Notes: generated from the letters alone by a model not told the origin. Positions 48,051 to 61,262 are shown, counted from the stretch's first letter. The stretch is 64,000 nucleotides of DNA from Sporosarcina luteola (GCA_014204635.1 JACHLS010000007.1:159631-223630), one strand, 5' to 3'. Translations and numbers: made by a program.

Positions 48051-48835
48051 GTCTTTTAATGAAAATCTTTTCTTTAACCTTGCTTATTATATATTTCCTC
48101 ATAAGGATATTCAAGTAGTATCTTTACATTTGTTCTGAAGTCAAAAAAGTGAGTTGGCTACAGATGTTTGAAATTATCAGTTTGCTTTGCTAAACCTCCG
48201 CTTGCACGTTAAGTACTAGGCCTGCTATCGGTTTCGCATTCATAATCTATAGTGTAAATATTTGTTGGGCTTCCTGCGGTTGGTCTCGGCCAACAGGCGG
48301 GGTATATGAAAATGCGGGCTGGTTCCACTTTTTCATTCTATTGTGCTGAGAATTTCACATGCCGTGCTTTTTTGTGCATCTTGTTGCTGCCCCTCTATTG
48401 CATGGGCGGTAGTTAAAAATTCTACTTATGCTCTTTAAAGTCGGAACAAATTTTTGCAGGACTGCTCGCAGGACTGCTCTTATAAAGTTGCTTAACATAT
48501 TATAGTTTTGCTTTGTATGTGTTCCGTTAGCAGCACGGAAAAATCAACTGCACAGAAGAATCAAGTTCTATCAAGTTCTCCTGCAACCTACTAGAACTGT
48601 TCCAGTAGTCTGAAATTACCTGTACTCGGTCAAATTGATCTGTAAATCCTTCCCCTGCCAAGGTAAGTATGAGGGCACTTCATTGCTCTTCCTATTCTGT
48701 AGAACAAAGTTCTATCACTACACCTTCAACAACCTCCCTTTAGTGCCGGAACACCTTTAATCTACCGAATCTATCTACTTGGAAATGTCGACGAACATTT
48801 CCTGTACTGCGCCATTTTATCAATTTATAGACATG
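48051..48835. other. non-coding gap between tuf and rpsJ
   Basis: About 790 bp without any supported gene on either strand; frames are short and broken. It holds a perfect 12-bp tandem duplication GCAGGACTGCTC (48456-48479), a doubled TCAAGTTCTA motif near 48561-48579, and a nested hairpin CCTG/CAGG with TTGG/CCAA (48273-48297). In B. subtilis a hydrolase gene (ybaC) lies here. No clear remnant of it could be recognised. Confidence 0.5.
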
Positions 48836-48864
48836 AAAAATCCCGCCACCAGGGACGGGATTTT
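48836..48864 (-). terminator. terminator after tuf
   Basis: Stem AAAATCCCG / CGGGATTTT (48837-48864) with a 10-nt loop, followed by T on the minus strand. Confidence 0.85.
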
Positions 48865-48888
48865 CATGATTGCAATCAGGTTTATTTC

Positions 48889-50076
48889 TTACTTTTCAAT
48901 TGTAGCAACAACGCCAGCGCCAACTGTACGTCCACCTTCACGGATTGAGAATTTAGTTCCTTCTTCAATCGCGATTGGAGAGATCAGTTCAACAGTCATT
49001 TCAACGTTGTCTCCTGGCATTACCATCTCAACGCCTTCTGGAAGTGAGATGATTCCAGTTACGTCAGTTGTACGGAAGTAGAACTGTGGACGGTAGTTAG
49101 AGAAGAATGGAGTGTGACGTCCACCTTCTTCTTTAGATAGAACGTAAACTTCTGATTTGAACTTAGTGTGTGGCGTGATTGTGCCTGGCTTTGCAAGTAC
49201 TTGACCACGTTCGATATCTTCACGAGCTACCCCACGAAGAAGTGCACCGATGTTGTCTCCAGCTTCTGCATAGTCAAGAAGCTTACGGAACATTTCAACA
49301 CCTGTTACAGTTGTTGATTTTGGTTCTTCAGTCAAACCGATGATTTCTACAACATCACCGACTTTAACTTGACCACGCTCAACACGGCCTGTAGCAACAG
49401 TACCACGACCTGTGATCGAGAATACATCCTCAACAGGCATCATGAATGGCTTTTCAGTGTCACGTGGAGGAGTTGGGATATACTCGTCGACAGCGTTCAT
49501 AAGCTCAACGACTTTCTCTTCCCACTCTGGCTCTCCTTCAAGAGCTTTTAGAGCAGAACCTTTGATGACTGGTAGGTCGTCGCCAGGGAACTCATACTCA
49601 GAAAGAAGGTCACGAATTTCCATCTCAACTAGTTCAAGAAGTTCTTCGTCATCAACCATGTCACATTTGTTCATGAATACAACTAGGTAAGGAACACCTA
49701 CTTGACGGGAAAGAAGAATGTGCTCACGAGTTTGTGGCATTGGGCCGTCTGCAGCGGATACAACTAGGATACCGCCGTCCATTTGTGCCGCACCAGTGAT
49801 CATGTTTTTAACATAGTCAGCATGTCCTGGGCAGTCAACGTGTGCATAGTGACGCTTTTCAGTTTCATATTCGATGTGGGAAGTGTTGATTGTGATTCCA
49901 CGCTCTTTTTCTTCTGGAGCGTTGTCAACGTCAGCGTATGATTTCGCTTCTCCACCCATTTTCTTTGAAAGAACTGTAGCGATTGCTGCAGTCAAAGTTG
50001 TTTTACCATGGTCAACGTGACCGATTGTACCAATGTTAGCATGCTCCTTGGAGCGGTCGAATTTTTCTTTAGCCAT
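48889..50076 (-). CDS. tuf: elongation factor Tu
   Basis: 395 residues. G1 GHVDHGKT (19-26), the switch region with [10 protein letters not shown]3 DCPGHADY, G4 NKCD and G5 SALKALEG are intact. It delivers aminoacyl-tRNA as the GTP complex. It is last in the str row, 123 bp after fusA, and followed by a terminator, so the S10 cluster is separately promoted. Confidence 0.99.
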   Translation of the reverse strand: MAKEKFDRSKEHANIGTIGHVDHGKTTLTAAIATVLSKKMGGEAKSYADVDNAPEEKERGITINTSHIEYETEKRHYAHVDCPGHADYVKNMITGAAQMDGGILVVSAADGPMPQTREHILLSRQVGVPYLVVFMNKCDMVDDEELLELVEMEIRDLLSEYEFPGDDLPVIKGSALKALEGEPEWEEKVVELMNAVDEYIPTPPRDTEKPFMMPVEDVFSITGRGTVATGRVERGQVKVGDVVEIIGLTEEPKSTTVTGVEMFRKLLDYAEAGDNIGALLRGVAREDIERGQVLAKPGTITPHTKFKSEVYVLSKEEGGRHTPFFSNYRPQFYFRTTDVTGIISLPEGVEMVMPGDNVEMTVELISPIAIEEGTKFSIREGGRTVGAGVVATIEK

Positions 50077-50199
50077 TTTGGAATTCCTCCTTAAAATGTG
50101 AGTGTTTTAATTTATATAGCTATGGAAGCTGGAGATTCATTCCCTCCAACTATCCATATCTTACAAGTAATCAACTGTAGAAACAAGGACGAAATACAA

Positions 50200-52278
50200 T
50201 TATTCGCCTTTATTTTTTTTGATGACTTCTTCAGAGATTGATTTCGGTACATCTTCGTAGTGATCGAATACCATTGAGAACACACCGCGTCCTTGTGTAT
50301 TCGAACGTAGAGATGTTGCATAACCGAACATTTCTGCAAGTGGAACCATTGCACGGACAACTTGTGCGTTACCGCGTGCTTCCATTCCTTCTACGCGTCC
50401 ACGACGGGAAGTGATGTCACCCATGATATCTCCCATGTATTCTTCTGGGATGATGACTTCCACTTTCATCATTGGCTCGAGAAGTACCGGATTACACTTG
50501 GATGCTGCGTTTTTAAGTGCCATGGACGCAGCGATCTTGAATGCCATTTCGTTGGAGTCAACGTCATGGTATGATCCATCGAAGAGTCGAGCTTTCACGT
50601 CGATTAATGGATAGCCGGCAATGACACCATTGTCAAGCGCGTCACGAAGACCAGCTTCAACGGATGGAATGTATTCACGAGGAACAACCCCACCGACGAT
50701 ACCGTTTTCGAACTCGAATCCTTTTCCTTCTTCGTTCGGAGAAAATTCGATCCAAACGTGTCCGTATTGTCCACGACCACCGGATTGGCGGACAAACTTA
50801 CCTTCGACTTCCGCAGCGCTGCGGAATGTTTCACGGTAAGATACTTGTGGAGCACCTACATTAGCTTCAACCTTGAACTCGCGGCGTAGACGGTCAACGA
50901 TGATATCAAGGTGAAGCTCACCCATACCAGCAATGATGACTTCGCCAGTTTCTTGGTCTGTATGCGCACGGAATGTAGGATCTTCTTCTTGCAATTTCGC
51001 AAGAGCGTTACCCATTTTGTCTTGGTCGCCTTTTGTTTTCGGCTCGATTGCAACGGAAATTACCGGTTCAGGGAATTCCATTGATTCGAGGATGATTGGC
51101 GCCTTTTCATCACAAAGTGTGTCCCCAGTTGTTGTATCTTTCAATCCAACAGCTGCTGCGATTTCACCCGCGTGGACTTCACTGATTTCTTCACGGCTGT
51201 TTGCGTGCATTTGAAGGATACGTCCAACACGCTCACGCTTACCTTTTGTCGAGTTCTGTACGTAAGAACCTGACTGAAGTACACCGGAATAAACACGGAA
51301 GAATGTAAGTTTACCGACGTAAGGGTCAGTCATAACTTTGAATGCAAGCGCGGAGAATGGATCTTCATCGCTTGGATGACGTTCTTCCTCTTCTTCTGTA
51401 TCCGGGTTGATCCCGTTCATGGAAGGAATATCAGTTGGTGCTGGCAAGTAGTCGACAACCGCGTCAAGAACAAGCTGTACACCTTTGTTTTTAAACGCTG
51501 TACCGCAAACGACTGGGTAGAATTCGACCGCAAGTGTCGCTTTACGGATAGCTGTTTTGATTTCTTCAACTGTTAACTCTTCACCGCCGAGGTATTTTTC
51601 CATGAGATCTTCATCAAAGTCAACAACTGCTTCGATTAGTTTCTCACGGTATTCTTCAGCTTGTGCGCGGAACTCTTCGGGAATTTCCTCGACAGTTGTA
51701 TCTGTACCAAGGTCATTACCATACATAGTCGCTTTCATCTCGACGAGGTCGATGATTCCGCGGAATGTATCTTCAGAGCCGATCGGTAGTTGGATCGGAT
51801 GTGCATTCGCTTGAAGACGGTTATGAAGTGTACCTACAGAGTAAAGGAAGTCCGCACCTGTCTTGTCCATCTTATTGACGAACACGATACGAGGAACGCC
51901 GTAAGTTGTAGCTTGGCGCCAAACTGTTTCTGTTTGAGGCTCAACACCTGATTGAGCATCAAGAACCGTAACAGCTCCATCAAGTACACGTAAAGAACGT
52001 TCAACTTCAACTGTGAAGTCCACGTGTCCCGGTGTATCGATGATATTTACTCGATGGCCTTTCCATTGTGCAGTTGTTGCTGCAGAAGTGATCGTGATTC
52101 CACGCTCTTGCTCCTGCTCCATCCAGTCCATCTGAGAAGCACCTTCGTGCGTTTCTCCGATTTTATGGATCTTACCTGTGTAAAAAAGGATCCGCTCAGT
52201 CGTCGTCGTTTTACCGGCGTCGATGTGAGCCATGATACCAATGTTACGAGTATTCTCTAAGGAGAACTCTCTAGCCAT
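50200..52278 (-). CDS. fusA: elongation factor G
   Basis: 692 residues. G1 [18 protein letters not shown] switch, DTPGHVDFT and NKMDKTGAD, then domains II to V with the translocation domain IV near residue 480. It drives translocation and, with RRF, recycling. It follows rpsG by 216 bp. Confidence 0.99.
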   Translation of the reverse strand: MAREFSLENTRNIGIMAHIDAGKTTTTERILFYTGKIHKIGETHEGASQMDWMEQEQERGITITSAATTAQWKGHRVNIIDTPGHVDFTVEVERSLRVLDGAVTVLDAQSGVEPQTETVWRQATTYGVPRIVFVNKMDKTGADFLYSVGTLHNRLQANAHPIQLPIGSEDTFRGIIDLVEMKATMYGNDLGTDTTVEEIPEEFRAQAEEYREKLIEAVVDFDEDLMEKYLGGEELTVEEIKTAIRKATLAVEFYPVVCGTAFKNKGVQLVLDAVVDYLPAPTDIPSMNGINPDTEEEEERHPSDEDPFSALAFKVMTDPYVGKLTFFRVYSGVLQSGSYVQNSTKGKRERVGRILQMHANSREEISEVHAGEIAAAVGLKDTTTGDTLCDEKAPIILESMEFPEPVISVAIEPKTKGDQDKMGNALAKLQEEDPTFRAHTDQETGEVIIAGMGELHLDIIVDRLRREFKVEANVGAPQVSYRETFRSAAEVEGKFVRQSGGRGQYGHVWIEFSPNEEGKGFEFENGIVGGVVPREYIPSVEAGLRDALDNGVIAGYPLIDVKARLFDGSYHDVDSNEMAFKIAASMALKNAASKCNPVLLEPMMKVEVIIPEEYMGDIMGDITSRRGRVEGMEARGNAQVVRAMVPLAEMFGYATSLRSNTQGRGVFSMVFDHYEDVPKSISEEVIKKNKGE

Positions 52279-52494
52279 TTTGTATATCTCCTTCCGTTTC
52301 GGTTTGTGGCATCAACCAATCACACCCCGGCATATTGGCATCTGGAATTTTCAAGAGCGAGCTCGTAAAATTTCTCCTGAAAAACTTCAGCTGCCGCCGG
52401 AGGCTTTTATCTCTGTTCAGCAAAAGTATGCAATATGCAAGTTCTCCGGCTTAGAGCCAGTTCCTTTCGCCGGACAAAGATAAATTGTCCGATC
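52279..52494. other. 216-bp spacer between rpsG and fusA
   Basis: Longer than in most relatives. On the minus strand a stretch at about 52310-52410 is open for 23 codons with coding-like composition (PPAAAEVFQEKFYELALENS) but has no start codon, so it may be a repeat or remnant. CCGGCGAAAG and CTAAGCCGG segments could form a hairpin. No terminator is evident. Confidence 0.35.
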
Positions 52495-52965
52495 TTACCA
52501 GCGATAGTGAGCGAATGCTTTGTTCGCATCTGCCATCTTGTGCATTTCTTCACGACGTTTTACGGAAGCACCTGTGTTGTTGGAAGCGTCAAGGATTTCA
52601 TTCGCAAGACGTTCTTCCATTGTTTTCTCACCGCGTGTACGGGAGTAGTTCACAAGGTAGCGTAATCCTAGAGTCGTACGACGCTCAGGACGAACTTCGA
52701 CCGGAACTTGGTAGTTCGCACCACCGACACGGCGAGCACGTACTTCAAGTACAGGCATTACGTTGTTAAGAGCTGCTTCGAATACTTCAAGTGGGTCTTT
52801 TCCGGAACGTTCTTTCACAAGTTCAAACGCACCATAGAGGATTTTTTGAGATGTACCTTTTTTACCGTCTACCATCATTTTATTGATTAGACGAGTGACA
52901 AGCTTGGAATTGTAAATCGGATCCGGTAATACGTCACGCTTTGCAACAGGACCTTTACGAGGCAT
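52495..52965 (-). CDS. rpsG: 30S ribosomal protein S7
   Basis: 156 residues, [20 protein letters not shown] at the start and [14 protein letters not shown] at the end, with the beta-hairpin near residue 80 that reaches the E site. It starts assembly of the 30S head. Confidence 0.98.
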   Translation of the reverse strand: MPRKGPVAKRDVLPDPIYNSKLVTRLINKMMVDGKKGTSQKILYGAFELVKERSGKDPLEVFEAALNNVMPVLEVRARRVGGANYQVPVEVRPERRTTLGLRYLVNYSRTRGEKTMEERLANEILDASNNTGASVKRREEMHKMADANKAFAHYRW

Positions 52966-53000
52966 ATTGTGTTCCTCCTTTCGAAATAATCATTTCGTTA

Positions 53001-53423
53001 TTAGTTTTTCTTTTCTTTTGGTCTTTTCGCACCGTATTGAGAACGGCTTTGCATACGGCCAGTTACGCCAGCTGTATCAAGCGCACCACGGACGATGTGG
53101 TAACGAACACCCGGTAAGTCTTTTACACGGCCGCCGCGGATTAGAACAACGCTGTGCTCTTGAAGGTTGTGACCTTCACCCGGGATATAAGCGTTGACTT
53201 CAAGTGTGTTAGTCAAACGTACACGAGCATATTTACGAAGAGCCGAGTTCGGTTTCTTCGGAGTCATCGTGCCGACACGTGTGCAAACACCTCTTTTTTG
53301 TGGTGAATTAACATCAGTCATCGACTTTTTGAAGCTGTTATAGCTTTTTCCGAGTGCTGGTGATTTAGAACCGGAAACTTTCGATTTACGAGGTTTACGG
53401 ACCAGTTGGTTAATTGTAGGCAT
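53001..53423 (-). CDS. rpsL: 30S ribosomal protein S12
   Basis: 140 residues. The decoding loops carry [17 protein letters not shown] (the Lys in KKPNSALRK is the usual streptomycin-sensitive residue) and [14 protein letters not shown]. Wild-type residues at both sites predict streptomycin sensitivity. Confidence 0.98.
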   Translation of the reverse strand: MPTINQLVRKPRKSKVSGSKSPALGKSYNSFKKSMTDVNSPQKRGVCTRVGTMTPKKPNSALRKYARVRLTNTLEVNAYIPGEGHNLQEHSVVLIRGGRVKDLPGVRYHIVRGALDTAGVTGRMQSRSQYGAKRPKEKKN

Positions 53424-53525
53424 CGGATTTTCCTCCTTTCATTACTCTTTTTACAAGACCACACATCCAGGTGGTTCATTTTAAGGGTAAAAACAAAGTC
53501 TTTGTGCATGTTTACACAAAAACCA

Positions 53526-53774
53526 TTAAACAGTTATTGCAACCGCAACTGCTCCGACATCGATCCCGCATGCGTGGCCGAGTTTTTCCCTCGAATCCAC
53601 ATATGTAATAGGGATGCCATGAAGCTCCGCCTCCCGTATTACCGGTGAGGTGAAACGTTCATCCGCATCGGCCGCAAGGATGATTTCCCTGGCAGCTCCT
53701 GTACGAATCGCTTTTACTGTTTGCTTTGTACCGATGATCGTTTTCTGTGCCTGCTCCACTTTATCATAAGACAT
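53526..53774 (-). CDS. rplGB: ribosomal L7Ae-like K-turn binding protein
   Basis: 82 residues from ATG 53774 (MSYDKVEQAQKTIIGTKQTV), preceded by TTGGAGG. This is the YbxF type: Bacillus YbxF is also 82 residues and lies between rpoC and rpsL. It binds kink-turn RNA. The longer frame to 53804 lacks a site. Confidence 0.95.
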   Translation of the reverse strand: MSYDKVEQAQKTIIGTKQTVKAIRTGAAREIILAADADERFTSPVIREAELHGIPITYVDSREKLGHACGIDVGAVAVAITV

Positions 53775-53819
53775 GAGCATATCCTCCAAAGTACAGACAT
53801 TCAACTATCAACCTTTTGT

Positions 53820-53848
53820 ATATTATCACCTGGCGGAGAAACTGTCAA
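53820..53848 (-). promoter_or_regulatory. promoter of the rplGB-rpsL-rpsG-fusA-tuf row
   Basis: Minus strand TTGACA (53848-53843), exactly 17 bp, TAATAT (53825-53820), between the rpoC terminator and rplGB. Confidence 0.82.
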
Positions 53849-53857
53849 CAATTAATA

Positions 53858-53890
53858 GAAAAAAACGGGGGATCTTTTCACATCCCCCGT
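53858..53890 (-). terminator. terminator after rpoC
   Basis: Stem ACGGGGGAT / ATCCCCCGT (53865-53890) with an 8-nt loop, then six or more T on the minus strand. Confidence 0.9.
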
Positions 53891-53901
53891 CTTCTTCCGG
53901 G

Positions 53902-56900
53902 TTATTCGACTGATACTGCGTCAGCCGAGTCCGTTTCTTTGTCCTGCTCCATTTCAACATGGCGGTAACGCTGCATACCTGTACCCGCTGGCACGAGCTT
54001 ACCGATGATAACATTCTCCTTCAAGCCGAGCAATTCATCGGTCTTGCCTTTGATGGCTGCATCGGTAAGGACACGAGTCGTTTCTTGGAATGAAGCGGCC
54101 GATAGGAACGATTCCGTTTCAAGCGACGCTTTTGTAATACCAAGAATGACCGGGCGAGACGTAGCCGGTACTTTGCCTTTCTTCAGTACAACCCCGTTCG
54201 CTTCCGAGAATTGGTGGATATCCAACAGTGAGCCCGGCAGCAAGTCCGTGTCGCCAGCTTCAATGACACGCACTTTGCGAAGCATTTGGCGAACCATTAC
54301 CTCAACGTGTTTATCTCCAATCTCAACACCTTGCATACGATATACCTTCTGTACTTCTTTTAACAAGTATTCCTGTACTGTTGCCACGTCTTTTACGACA
54401 ATCAATTCTTTTGGATCGATCGAACCTTCTGTAATTGTTTCACCACGGTCGATTGTATCCCCGATTTGAACTTTCAGACGGGCATTATAAGGAGCCAAGT
54501 ACTTTCTCGTTTCGACTTCACCTTGGATGGTGACTTCTTTCTGTCCTTCCCGGATTTCGTCGATTTCCGTCACTTCACCTTTGATTTCAGAAATGACAGC
54601 TTGCCCCTTCGGATTCCTTGCTTCGAAAATTTCTTGGATACGCGGGAGACCTGATGTGATATCGTCTCCTGCGACACCGCCTGTATGGAATGTACGCATC
54701 GTAAGCTGTGTTCCTGGTTCTCCGATCGATTGCGCAGCGATAATTCCGACTGCTTCGCCAACCTCAACCGTTTCACCTGTAGCCAAGTTGATGCCGTAAC
54801 ATTTTTTACATACGCCGTGTTTTGTATTACATGTGAAAGCTGAACGAATTGTCACTTTCTCGATTCCTGCCTCGATCACTTTACGAGCCAGGTCGGCTGT
54901 AACCAAACCGTCCTTCTCTACAAGCACTTCACCGGTTTCAGGATGACGAATTGTTTTCTTCGTGTGACGGCCTTCGATACGTTCTTCCAACGTTTCGATG
55001 ATTTCCGCTCCTTCAGTCAGTGCTGTGATCTCAAGACCTCTATCCGTACCGCAATCATCTTCACGGACAATCACGTCTTGCGCTACATCTACGAGTCGGC
55101 GTGTCAAGTAACCGGAGTCGGCTGTTTTCAGTGCCGTATCGGCAAGACCTTTCCGTGCGCCGTGCGTTGAGATAAAGTATTCGAGAACTGTAAGACCTTC
55201 ACGGAATGAAGATTTGATTGGAAGTTCGATAATACGACCAGCCGGGTTCGCCATCAAACCGCGCATCCCAGCAAGCTGGGTAAAGTTGGAGGCGTTACCC
55301 CGCGCTCCGGAATCACTCATCATGTAAATTGGATTGGTGTTTTCCAGGGAATCCATCAACTTATCTTGGATTTCATCCTTCGCATGGCTCCAATAAGAAA
55401 TGACGCGATCATACCGCTCTTCTTCCGTAATAAGACCTCTACGGAATTGCTGCGTCACTTTATCCACTTTGTTTTGGGCTTCTGCCAAAATTTCATCTTT
55501 ATTCGGCAAAACAACGATGTCAGAAATCCCTACAGTAATCCCTGCACGTGTCGAATATTTGAAACCAAGGTTTTTCATGCGGTCCAGCATTCTTGATGTT
55601 TCTGTAATATGGAACTTCTTAAAAATTTCCGCAATGATGTTACCTAAGAACTTCTTGATGAACGGCGCAACCAACTCAACATCCTGAAGATGCTCTTTTA
55701 CATTTACTGTTCCTTCAACGAAGTACTTATCCGGCGTTTCAACTTCCAAGTTGTTGCCCGTCGGCTCATTGATGTATGGGAACGTTTCCGGCAGGATTTC
55801 GTTGAAAATCAACTTGCCGACAGTCGTCAATAAAAGCTTTTTGTTCTGTTCCTCTGTGAATGTCGGATTGTTCAACGAACCGGCATAAACAGCGATTCTT
55901 GTGTGAAGATGCACATGACCTGTCTGATAAGCAATCAATGCTTCATTTACGTTACTGAAGACAGTTCCTTCACCGGCTGCACCTTTGCGTTCCAATGTAA
56001 GGTAATAGTTACCCAATACCATATCCTGGGAAGGTGTAACGACCGGTTTCCCATCTTTCGGGTTCAAGATGTTTTGTGCCGCAAGCATGAGCAAACGCGC
56101 TTCCGCTTGGGCCTCTGCGGATAATGGAACGTGAACAGCCATTTGGTCACCGTCGAAGTCAGCGTTATATGCTGTACATACGAGTGGATGCAGCTGGATG
56201 GCACGGCCTTCGACAAGCATCGGCTCAAATGCTTGGATACCAAGTCTGTGAAGAGTAGGGGCCCGGTTAAGAAGAACTGGGTGTTCCCTGATCACATCTT
56301 CAAGCACATCCCACACTTCAGAATGCAGACGTTCAATCTTACGCTTCGCACTCTTAATGTTATGTGCAAGTCCGCGCTCTACAAGCTCTTTCATAACAAA
56401 CGGCTTGAATAGCTCGATCGCCATTTCCTTAGGCAGACCGCACTGATACATTTTCAAGTTCGGGCCTACGACGATAACGGAACGACCTGAATAGTCAACC
56501 CGTTTACCGAGTAAGTTTTGACGGAAACGACCTTGTTTCCCTTTCAGCATATGCGACAAAGACTTCAATGGACGATTTCCCGGTCCAGTGACAGGGCGTC
56601 CGCGCCGTCCGTTATCAACTAATGCATCGACTGCTTCCTGAAGCATCCGCTTCTCGTTTTGGACGATGATGCCAGGTGCGCCTAGATCAAGCAAACGCTT
56701 TAGTCGATTGTTACGGTTGATGACTCGGCGATACAGGTCATTCAAATCCGAAGTGGCGAAACGGCCGCCATCCAATTGAACCATCGGACGCAATTCCGGC
56801 GGGATGACCGGAAGCACTTCAAGGACCATCCATTCAGGACGGTTGCCTGAATTACGGAATGATTCCACGACTTCAAGACGACGGATCGCACGTGTGCGGC

Positions 56901-57504
56901 GCTGTCCTTGAACAGTTTTCAATTCCTCTTTCAGCATTTCCGTTTCCTTGTCTAGATCGATCGCTTTCAAAAGCTGTTCAATCGCTTCTGCACCCATCAA
57001 AGCTTGGAACTTGTTGCCGTACTTTTCACGGTATAAGCGATATTCCTTTTCAGAAAGCAATTGTTTCCGCTCTAGCGGAGTATCGGCCGGATCAATAACG
57101 ACATAAGATGCAAAGTAGATGACTTCTTCCAATGCACGTGGCGTCATATCCAAAATGAGTCCCATGCGGCTCGGGATTCCCTTGAAATACCAAATATGTG
57201 TTACTGGAGCAGCCAATTCAATATGACCCATACGCTCGCGCCGAACTTTTTGACGAGTTACCTCGACGCCGCAACGGTCACAAACAACGCCTTTGTAACG
57301 TACTCGCTTATATTTACCGCAATGACATTCCCAGTCTTTCGTCGGTCCGAAGATACGCTCGCAGAACAAGCCGTCTTTCTCGGGCTTTAACGTACGGTAG
57401 TTGATTGTTTCTGGTTTCTTCACTTCACCATATGACCAAGAACGGATCTTATCTGGCGAAGCGAGGCCAATCTTCATATACTCAAAATTATTAACATCTA
57501 TCAA
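53902..57504 (-). CDS. rpoC: RNA polymerase beta' subunit
   Basis: 1200 residues. The zinc ribbon [19 protein letters not shown] lies near 60-78, the catalytic Mg site [12 protein letters not shown] near 450, with the bridge helix and trigger loop regions intact. The start is TTG ([13 protein letters not shown]), eight bases after GGGAGG. A terminator-like hairpin lies between rpoB and rpoC. Confidence 0.99.
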   Translation of the reverse strand: MIDVNNFEYMKIGLASPDKIRSWSYGEVKKPETINYRTLKPEKDGLFCERIFGPTKDWECHCGKYKRVRYKGVVCDRCGVEVTRQKVRRERMGHIELAAPVTHIWYFKGIPSRMGLILDMTPRALEEVIYFASYVVIDPADTPLERKQLLSEKEYRLYREKYGNKFQALMGAEAIEQLLKAIDLDKETEMLKEELKTVQGQRRTRAIRRLEVVESFRNSGNRPEWMVLEVLPVIPPELRPMVQLDGGRFATSDLNDLYRRVINRNNRLKRLLDLGAPGIIVQNEKRMLQEAVDALVDNGRRGRPVTGPGNRPLKSLSHMLKGKQGRFRQNLLGKRVDYSGRSVIVVGPNLKMYQCGLPKEMAIELFKPFVMKELVERGLAHNIKSAKRKIERLHSEVWDVLEDVIREHPVLLNRAPTLHRLGIQAFEPMLVEGRAIQLHPLVCTAYNADFDGDQMAVHVPLSAEAQAEARLLMLAAQNILNPKDGKPVVTPSQDMVLGNYYLTLERKGAAGEGTVFSNVNEALIAYQTGHVHLHTRIAVYAGSLNNPTFTEEQNKKLLLTTVGKLIFNEILPETFPYINEPTGNNLEVETPDKYFVEGTVNVKEHLQDVELVAPFIKKFLGNIIAEIFKKFHITETSRMLDRMKNLGFKYSTRAGITVGISDIVVLPNKDEILAEAQNKVDKVTQQFRRGLITEEERYDRVISYWSHAKDEIQDKLMDSLENTNPIYMMSDSGARGNASNFTQLAGMRGLMANPAGRIIELPIKSSFREGLTVLEYFISTHGARKGLADTALKTADSGYLTRRLVDVAQDVIVREDDCGTDRGLEITALTEGAEIIETLEERIEGRHTKKTIRHPETGEVLVEKDGLVTADLARKVIEAGIEKVTIRSAFTCNTKHGVCKKCYGINLATGETVEVGEAVGIIAAQSIGEPGTQLTMRTFHTGGVAGDDITSGLPRIQEIFEARNPKGQAVISEIKGEVTEIDEIREGQKEVTIQGEVETRKYLAPYNARLKVQIGDTIDRGETITEGSIDPKELIVVKDVATVQEYLLKEVQKVYRMQGVEIGDKHVEVMVRQMLRKVRVIEAGDTDLLPGSLLDIHQFSEANGVVLKKGKVPATSRPVILGITKASLETESFLSAASFQETTRVLTDAAIKGKTDELLGLKENVIIGKLVPAGTGMQRYRHVEMEQDKETDSADAVSVE

Positions 57505-57578
57505 GGAGCCTACCTCCCTTTAATCTTATCTCCACGATGGTTCCATAAAATCAAGCTTCACATTTCCTATCCGTTGAA

Positions 57579-57608
57579 AATAGGGGAGTACTTCAGGACT
57601 CCCCTATT
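57579..57608 (-). terminator. attenuator-like hairpin between rpoB and rpoC
   Basis: A perfect 11-bp stem AATAGGGGAGT (57579-57589) / ACTCCCCTATT (57598-57608) with an 8-nt loop and TTTTC after it on the minus strand. It is strong enough to reduce read-through into rpoC. Confidence 0.7.
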
Positions 57609-57617
57609 GGTATGAAA

Positions 57618-60600
57618 TCAAACAGGCTGATCTTCCGTCATGAGATTGAGTGCATCCGTCGGTTGCATATCGTCATCTTCATCAAGATCACGCATCTCGA
57701 TCTCCTCGAAATCATCTGTCAGCATCTTAACGTCCAAGCCAAGGCTTTGAAGTTCCTTGATCAATACTTTGAATGATTCTGGAACGCCTGGCTGCGGTAC
57801 ACTTTGCCCTTTGACAATCGCTTCGTATGTTTTCACACGGCCTACGACATCATCGGACTTCACTGTAAGGATCTCTTGCAATGTATAAGCAGCACCGTAA
57901 GCTTCCAGTGCCCATACTTCCATCTCCCCGAAACGTTGTCCGCCGAATTGGGCTTTACCACCGAGCGGCTGCTGCGTAACAAGTGAGTATGGTCCAGTGG
58001 AACGGGCATGGAGTTTATCGTCGACCATGTGGGCCAACTTGATCATGTACATGACACCAACAGAGACCCGGTTATCAAACGGTTCACCTGAGCGACCATC
58101 ATACAAGACCGTTTTTCCGTCACGATTCATGCCGGACTCTTCCATCGTATCCCAAACATCTTCTTCATTGGCGCCGTCAAATACCGGGGAAGCCATGTGG
58201 ATACCCAGATTACGTGCAGCCATTCCAAGATGCAATTCTAAAACCTGGCCGATATTCATACGAGATGGTACGCCAAGCGGGTTCAACATGACATCGATCG
58301 GTGTGCCGTCAGGTAAGAATGGCATATCCGACTCCGGTAAAATACGGGAGATTACCCCTTTGTTACCGTGACGCCCCGCCATCTTGTCCCCAACAGAGAT
58401 CTTCCGTTTTTGAACGATATAGGCACGAACAAGCTGGTTAACGCCTGGTGGCAATTCATCGCCATCTTCACGGTTGAACACTTTTACGTCGAGGACGATA
58501 CCGCCCGCACCATGAGGAACTCGCAATGAAGTATCTCGTACTTCCCGGGCTTTTTCGCCGAAGATTGCATGGAGCAAGCGCTCTTCAGCAGTTAGTTCCG
58601 TAACCCCTTTCGGCGTCACTTTCCCGACTAGGATATCACCATCACGCACTTCTGCACCGACGCGGATAATACCGCGATCATCGAGGTTGCGAAGCGCATC
58701 TTCACCGACATTTGGAATATCTCGTGTAATTTCTTCCGGTCCGAGTTTCGTATCCCTTGCTTCTGATTCGTACTCCTCAATATGGATCGATGTGAATACA
58801 TCGTCTTTCACAAGGCGTTCGCTCATAATGATGGCATCCTCATAGTTGTAGCCATCCCATGTCATGAATCCGACTAGCACGTTTCGTCCAAGCGCCAGTT
58901 CACCTTGATCCATGGATGGGCCGTCAGCAATGATATCGCGTGGTTTCACACGATCGCCGACCGACACGATTGGACGCTGGTTATAGCAAGTCCCTTGGTT
59001 CGAACGAATGAAATTTTCAAGACGGTACACAGTAAGGTCACCCTTTACTTCTTTTCCGTCTATCGTTTCAATACGTCGAATGCGTACTTCTTTCGCTTCC
59101 ACATGTTCCACAATGCCGACATATTTCGCAAGAACAGCGGCACCGGAATCACGGGCTGATACATGTTCCATTCCAGTCCCGACAAACGGAGCTTCCGGGT
59201 TGAGCAAAGGCACAGCCTGCCGTTGCATGTTCGCACCCATAAGAGCACGGTTCGAGTCATCGTTTTCAAGGAATGGGATACATGCTGTCGCTGCAGAAAC
59301 AACCTGCTTCGGCGAAACATCCATGTAATCGATCTGTTCACGTTTAAAAACAGTGTTATCTCCTTGGAAACGGCCGATAACTTCCTCATTTACAAATGAA
59401 CCATCATCGTTTAGAGGGGCATTCGCTTGCGCAACAACATAATTATCCTCTATATCAGCAGTCAGATAGTCGATTTGTTCTGTGACACGGTTCGTTTCGG
59501 GATCTACTTTCCGGTAAGGCGTTTCGATAAAACCGAATTTATTCACACGTGCAAAGGTAGAGAGCGAGTTGATCAATCCGATGTTCGGACCTTCCGGCGT
59601 TTCAATTGGACACATCCGGCCATAGTGGGAATAGTGGACGTCACGGACTTCCATCCCCGCACGTTCCCTTGTAAGACCACCAGGTCCGAGGGCGGATAGT
59701 CTGCGCTTATGTGTCAACTCTGCCAGCGGGTTTGTCTGGTCCATGAATTGAGATAATTGCGAGCTTCCAAAGAATTCTTTAATGGATGCAATAACAGGTC
59801 GAATGTTGATCAACTGTTGCGGCACGATCGATTGCGTGTCGTTGATTGACATCCGTTCTTTAACAACCCGCTCCATTCTGGAAAGACCGATGCGGAATTG
59901 ATTTTGAAGCAATTCACCAACCGAACGCAGACGGCGGTTTCCAAGATGGTCGATATCATCCGTATTGCCGACGCCGTGCAATAAATTGAAGAAGTAGCTG
60001 ATTGAAGCGACAATGTCAGCTGGTGTGACATGCTTCACAGACTCATCAATATTGGCGTTCGAAATGACGTTGATCACTTGCTTGTCTTCACTTTTCGGTG
60101 CATATATTTTAATTGTTTGAATTGTAATATCATCTTCCAAGACGCCGCCGACATGCGAAAGTTCCTCGATGCCAATTCCTTTTTCAAGATGCGGCAAGAG
60201 TCGGTCCAATGTCCTACGGTCGATGAGCTGATCTTTCTCCAATAAGATTTCACCAGTTTCAGGGTCAACTAGTGTTTCTGCAACAACCTGATTGAATAGG
60301 CGATTTTGCAAGTGGAGTTTTTTATTCATTTTGTAACGACCTACGTTTGCCAGGTCATAGCGTTTTGCATCAAAAAAACGGGAGTACAGAAGACTCTTGG
60401 CGCTATCCAATGTAGGCGGTTCACCCGGGCGGAGACGCTCGTAAATTTCCAAAAGAGCTTTTTCCGAGTTTTCGGTGTTGTCTTTCTCTAGTGTGTTGCG
60501 AAGATACTCATTGTCTCCAAGCAATTCGATGATCTCTTGATCTGTAGAGAAGCCGAGCGCACGCAAAAGCACAGTAATTGGCAGCTTTCGTGTACGGTCG

Positions 60601-61151
60601 ATGCGTACATGCACTACATCTTTGGCATCCGTCTCATATTCCAGCCAAGCTCCACGGTTTGGAATGACGGTTGCGGAAAAACCGCGTTTCCCGTTTTTAT
60701 CCGTCTTGTCATTATAATAAACGCTTGGAGAACGGACTAATTGGGAGACGATTACCCGTTCCGCACCGTTGATGATGAACGTTCCGTTTTCAGTCATGAG
60801 CGGGAAGTCACCCATGAATACGTCCTGTTCTTTCACCTCTTCTGTTTCCTTGTTGTGCAGGCGCACTTTGACGCGAAGCGGTGCTGCGTACGTAACGTCA
60901 CGTTCTTTTGATTCATCGACCGGGTATTTGGGCTCCCCGAGTTGATAATCGACGAATTCCAACGAAAGATTTCCTGTGAAGTCTTGGATTGGGGAAATAT
61001 CGTGGAACATTTCACGCAATCCTTCTTCCAAGAACCACTCGTAAGATGCCGTCTGGATCTCAATCAAATTCGGCAACTCGAGGACCTCATTGATTCGCGC
61101 GAAACTTCTGCGCTGACGGTGTTGACCATACTGAACTAAATGACCTGTCAA
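57618..61151 (-). CDS. rpoB: RNA polymerase beta subunit
   Basis: 1177 residues from TTG 61151 ([20 protein letters not shown]), which has GAGGGG eight bases upstream and matches the B. subtilis start. A GTG at 61160 is in frame but lies within that spacing. The rifampicin region [31 protein letters not shown] is wild-type at the common resistance sites. Confidence 0.98.
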   Translation of the reverse strand: MTGHLVQYGQHRQRRSFARINEVLELPNLIEIQTASYEWFLEEGLREMFHDISPIQDFTGNLSLEFVDYQLGEPKYPVDESKERDVTYAAPLRVKVRLHNKETEEVKEQDVFMGDFPLMTENGTFIINGAERVIVSQLVRSPSVYYNDKTDKNGKRGFSATVIPNRGAWLEYETDAKDVVHVRIDRTRKLPITVLLRALGFSTDQEIIELLGDNEYLRNTLEKDNTENSEKALLEIYERLRPGEPPTLDSAKSLLYSRFFDAKRYDLANVGRYKMNKKLHLQNRLFNQVVAETLVDPETGEILLEKDQLIDRRTLDRLLPHLEKGIGIEELSHVGGVLEDDITIQTIKIYAPKSEDKQVINVISNANIDESVKHVTPADIVASISYFFNLLHGVGNTDDIDHLGNRRLRSVGELLQNQFRIGLSRMERVVKERMSINDTQSIVPQQLINIRPVIASIKEFFGSSQLSQFMDQTNPLAELTHKRRLSALGPGGLTRERAGMEVRDVHYSHYGRMCPIETPEGPNIGLINSLSTFARVNKFGFIETPYRKVDPETNRVTEQIDYLTADIEDNYVVAQANAPLNDDGSFVNEEVIGRFQGDNTVFKREQIDYMDVSPKQVVSAATACIPFLENDDSNRALMGANMQRQAVPLLNPEAPFVGTGMEHVSARDSGAAVLAKYVGIVEHVEAKEVRIRRIETIDGKEVKGDLTVYRLENFIRSNQGTCYNQRPIVSVGDRVKPRDIIADGPSMDQGELALGRNVLVGFMTWDGYNYEDAIIMSERLVKDDVFTSIHIEEYESEARDTKLGPEEITRDIPNVGEDALRNLDDRGIIRVGAEVRDGDILVGKVTPKGVTELTAEERLLHAIFGEKAREVRDTSLRVPHGAGGIVLDVKVFNREDGDELPPGVNQLVRAYIVQKRKISVGDKMAGRHGNKGVISRILPESDMPFLPDGTPIDVMLNPLGVPSRMNIGQVLELHLGMAARNLGIHMASPVFDGANEEDVWDTMEESGMNRDGKTVLYDGRSGEPFDNRVSVGVMYMIKLAHMVDDKLHARSTGPYSLVTQQPLGGKAQFGGQRFGEMEVWALEAYGAAYTLQEILTVKSDDVVGRVKTYEAIVKGQSVPQPGVPESFKVLIKELQSLGLDVKMLTDDFEEIEMRDLDEDDDMQPTDALNLMTEDQPV

Positions 61152-61221
61152 CTCTTTCACCCCTCAAACAATATTAGTTCTTTGCGAAATCATAAAAATA
61201 GTGTATGATATCGAAAAAACA

Positions 61222-61262
61222 AAAAGAAAACGAGTTCCGGCTAGAGCTCATTTTCGGTTTAA
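61222..61262 (-). terminator. terminator after the rsmC-like gene
   Basis: The minus-strand stem AAAATGAG / CTCGTTTT, with one C·A mismatch and a 12-nt loop, is followed by CTTTTTGTTTTTT. It lies between the methyltransferase gene and rpoB. Confidence 0.6.
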
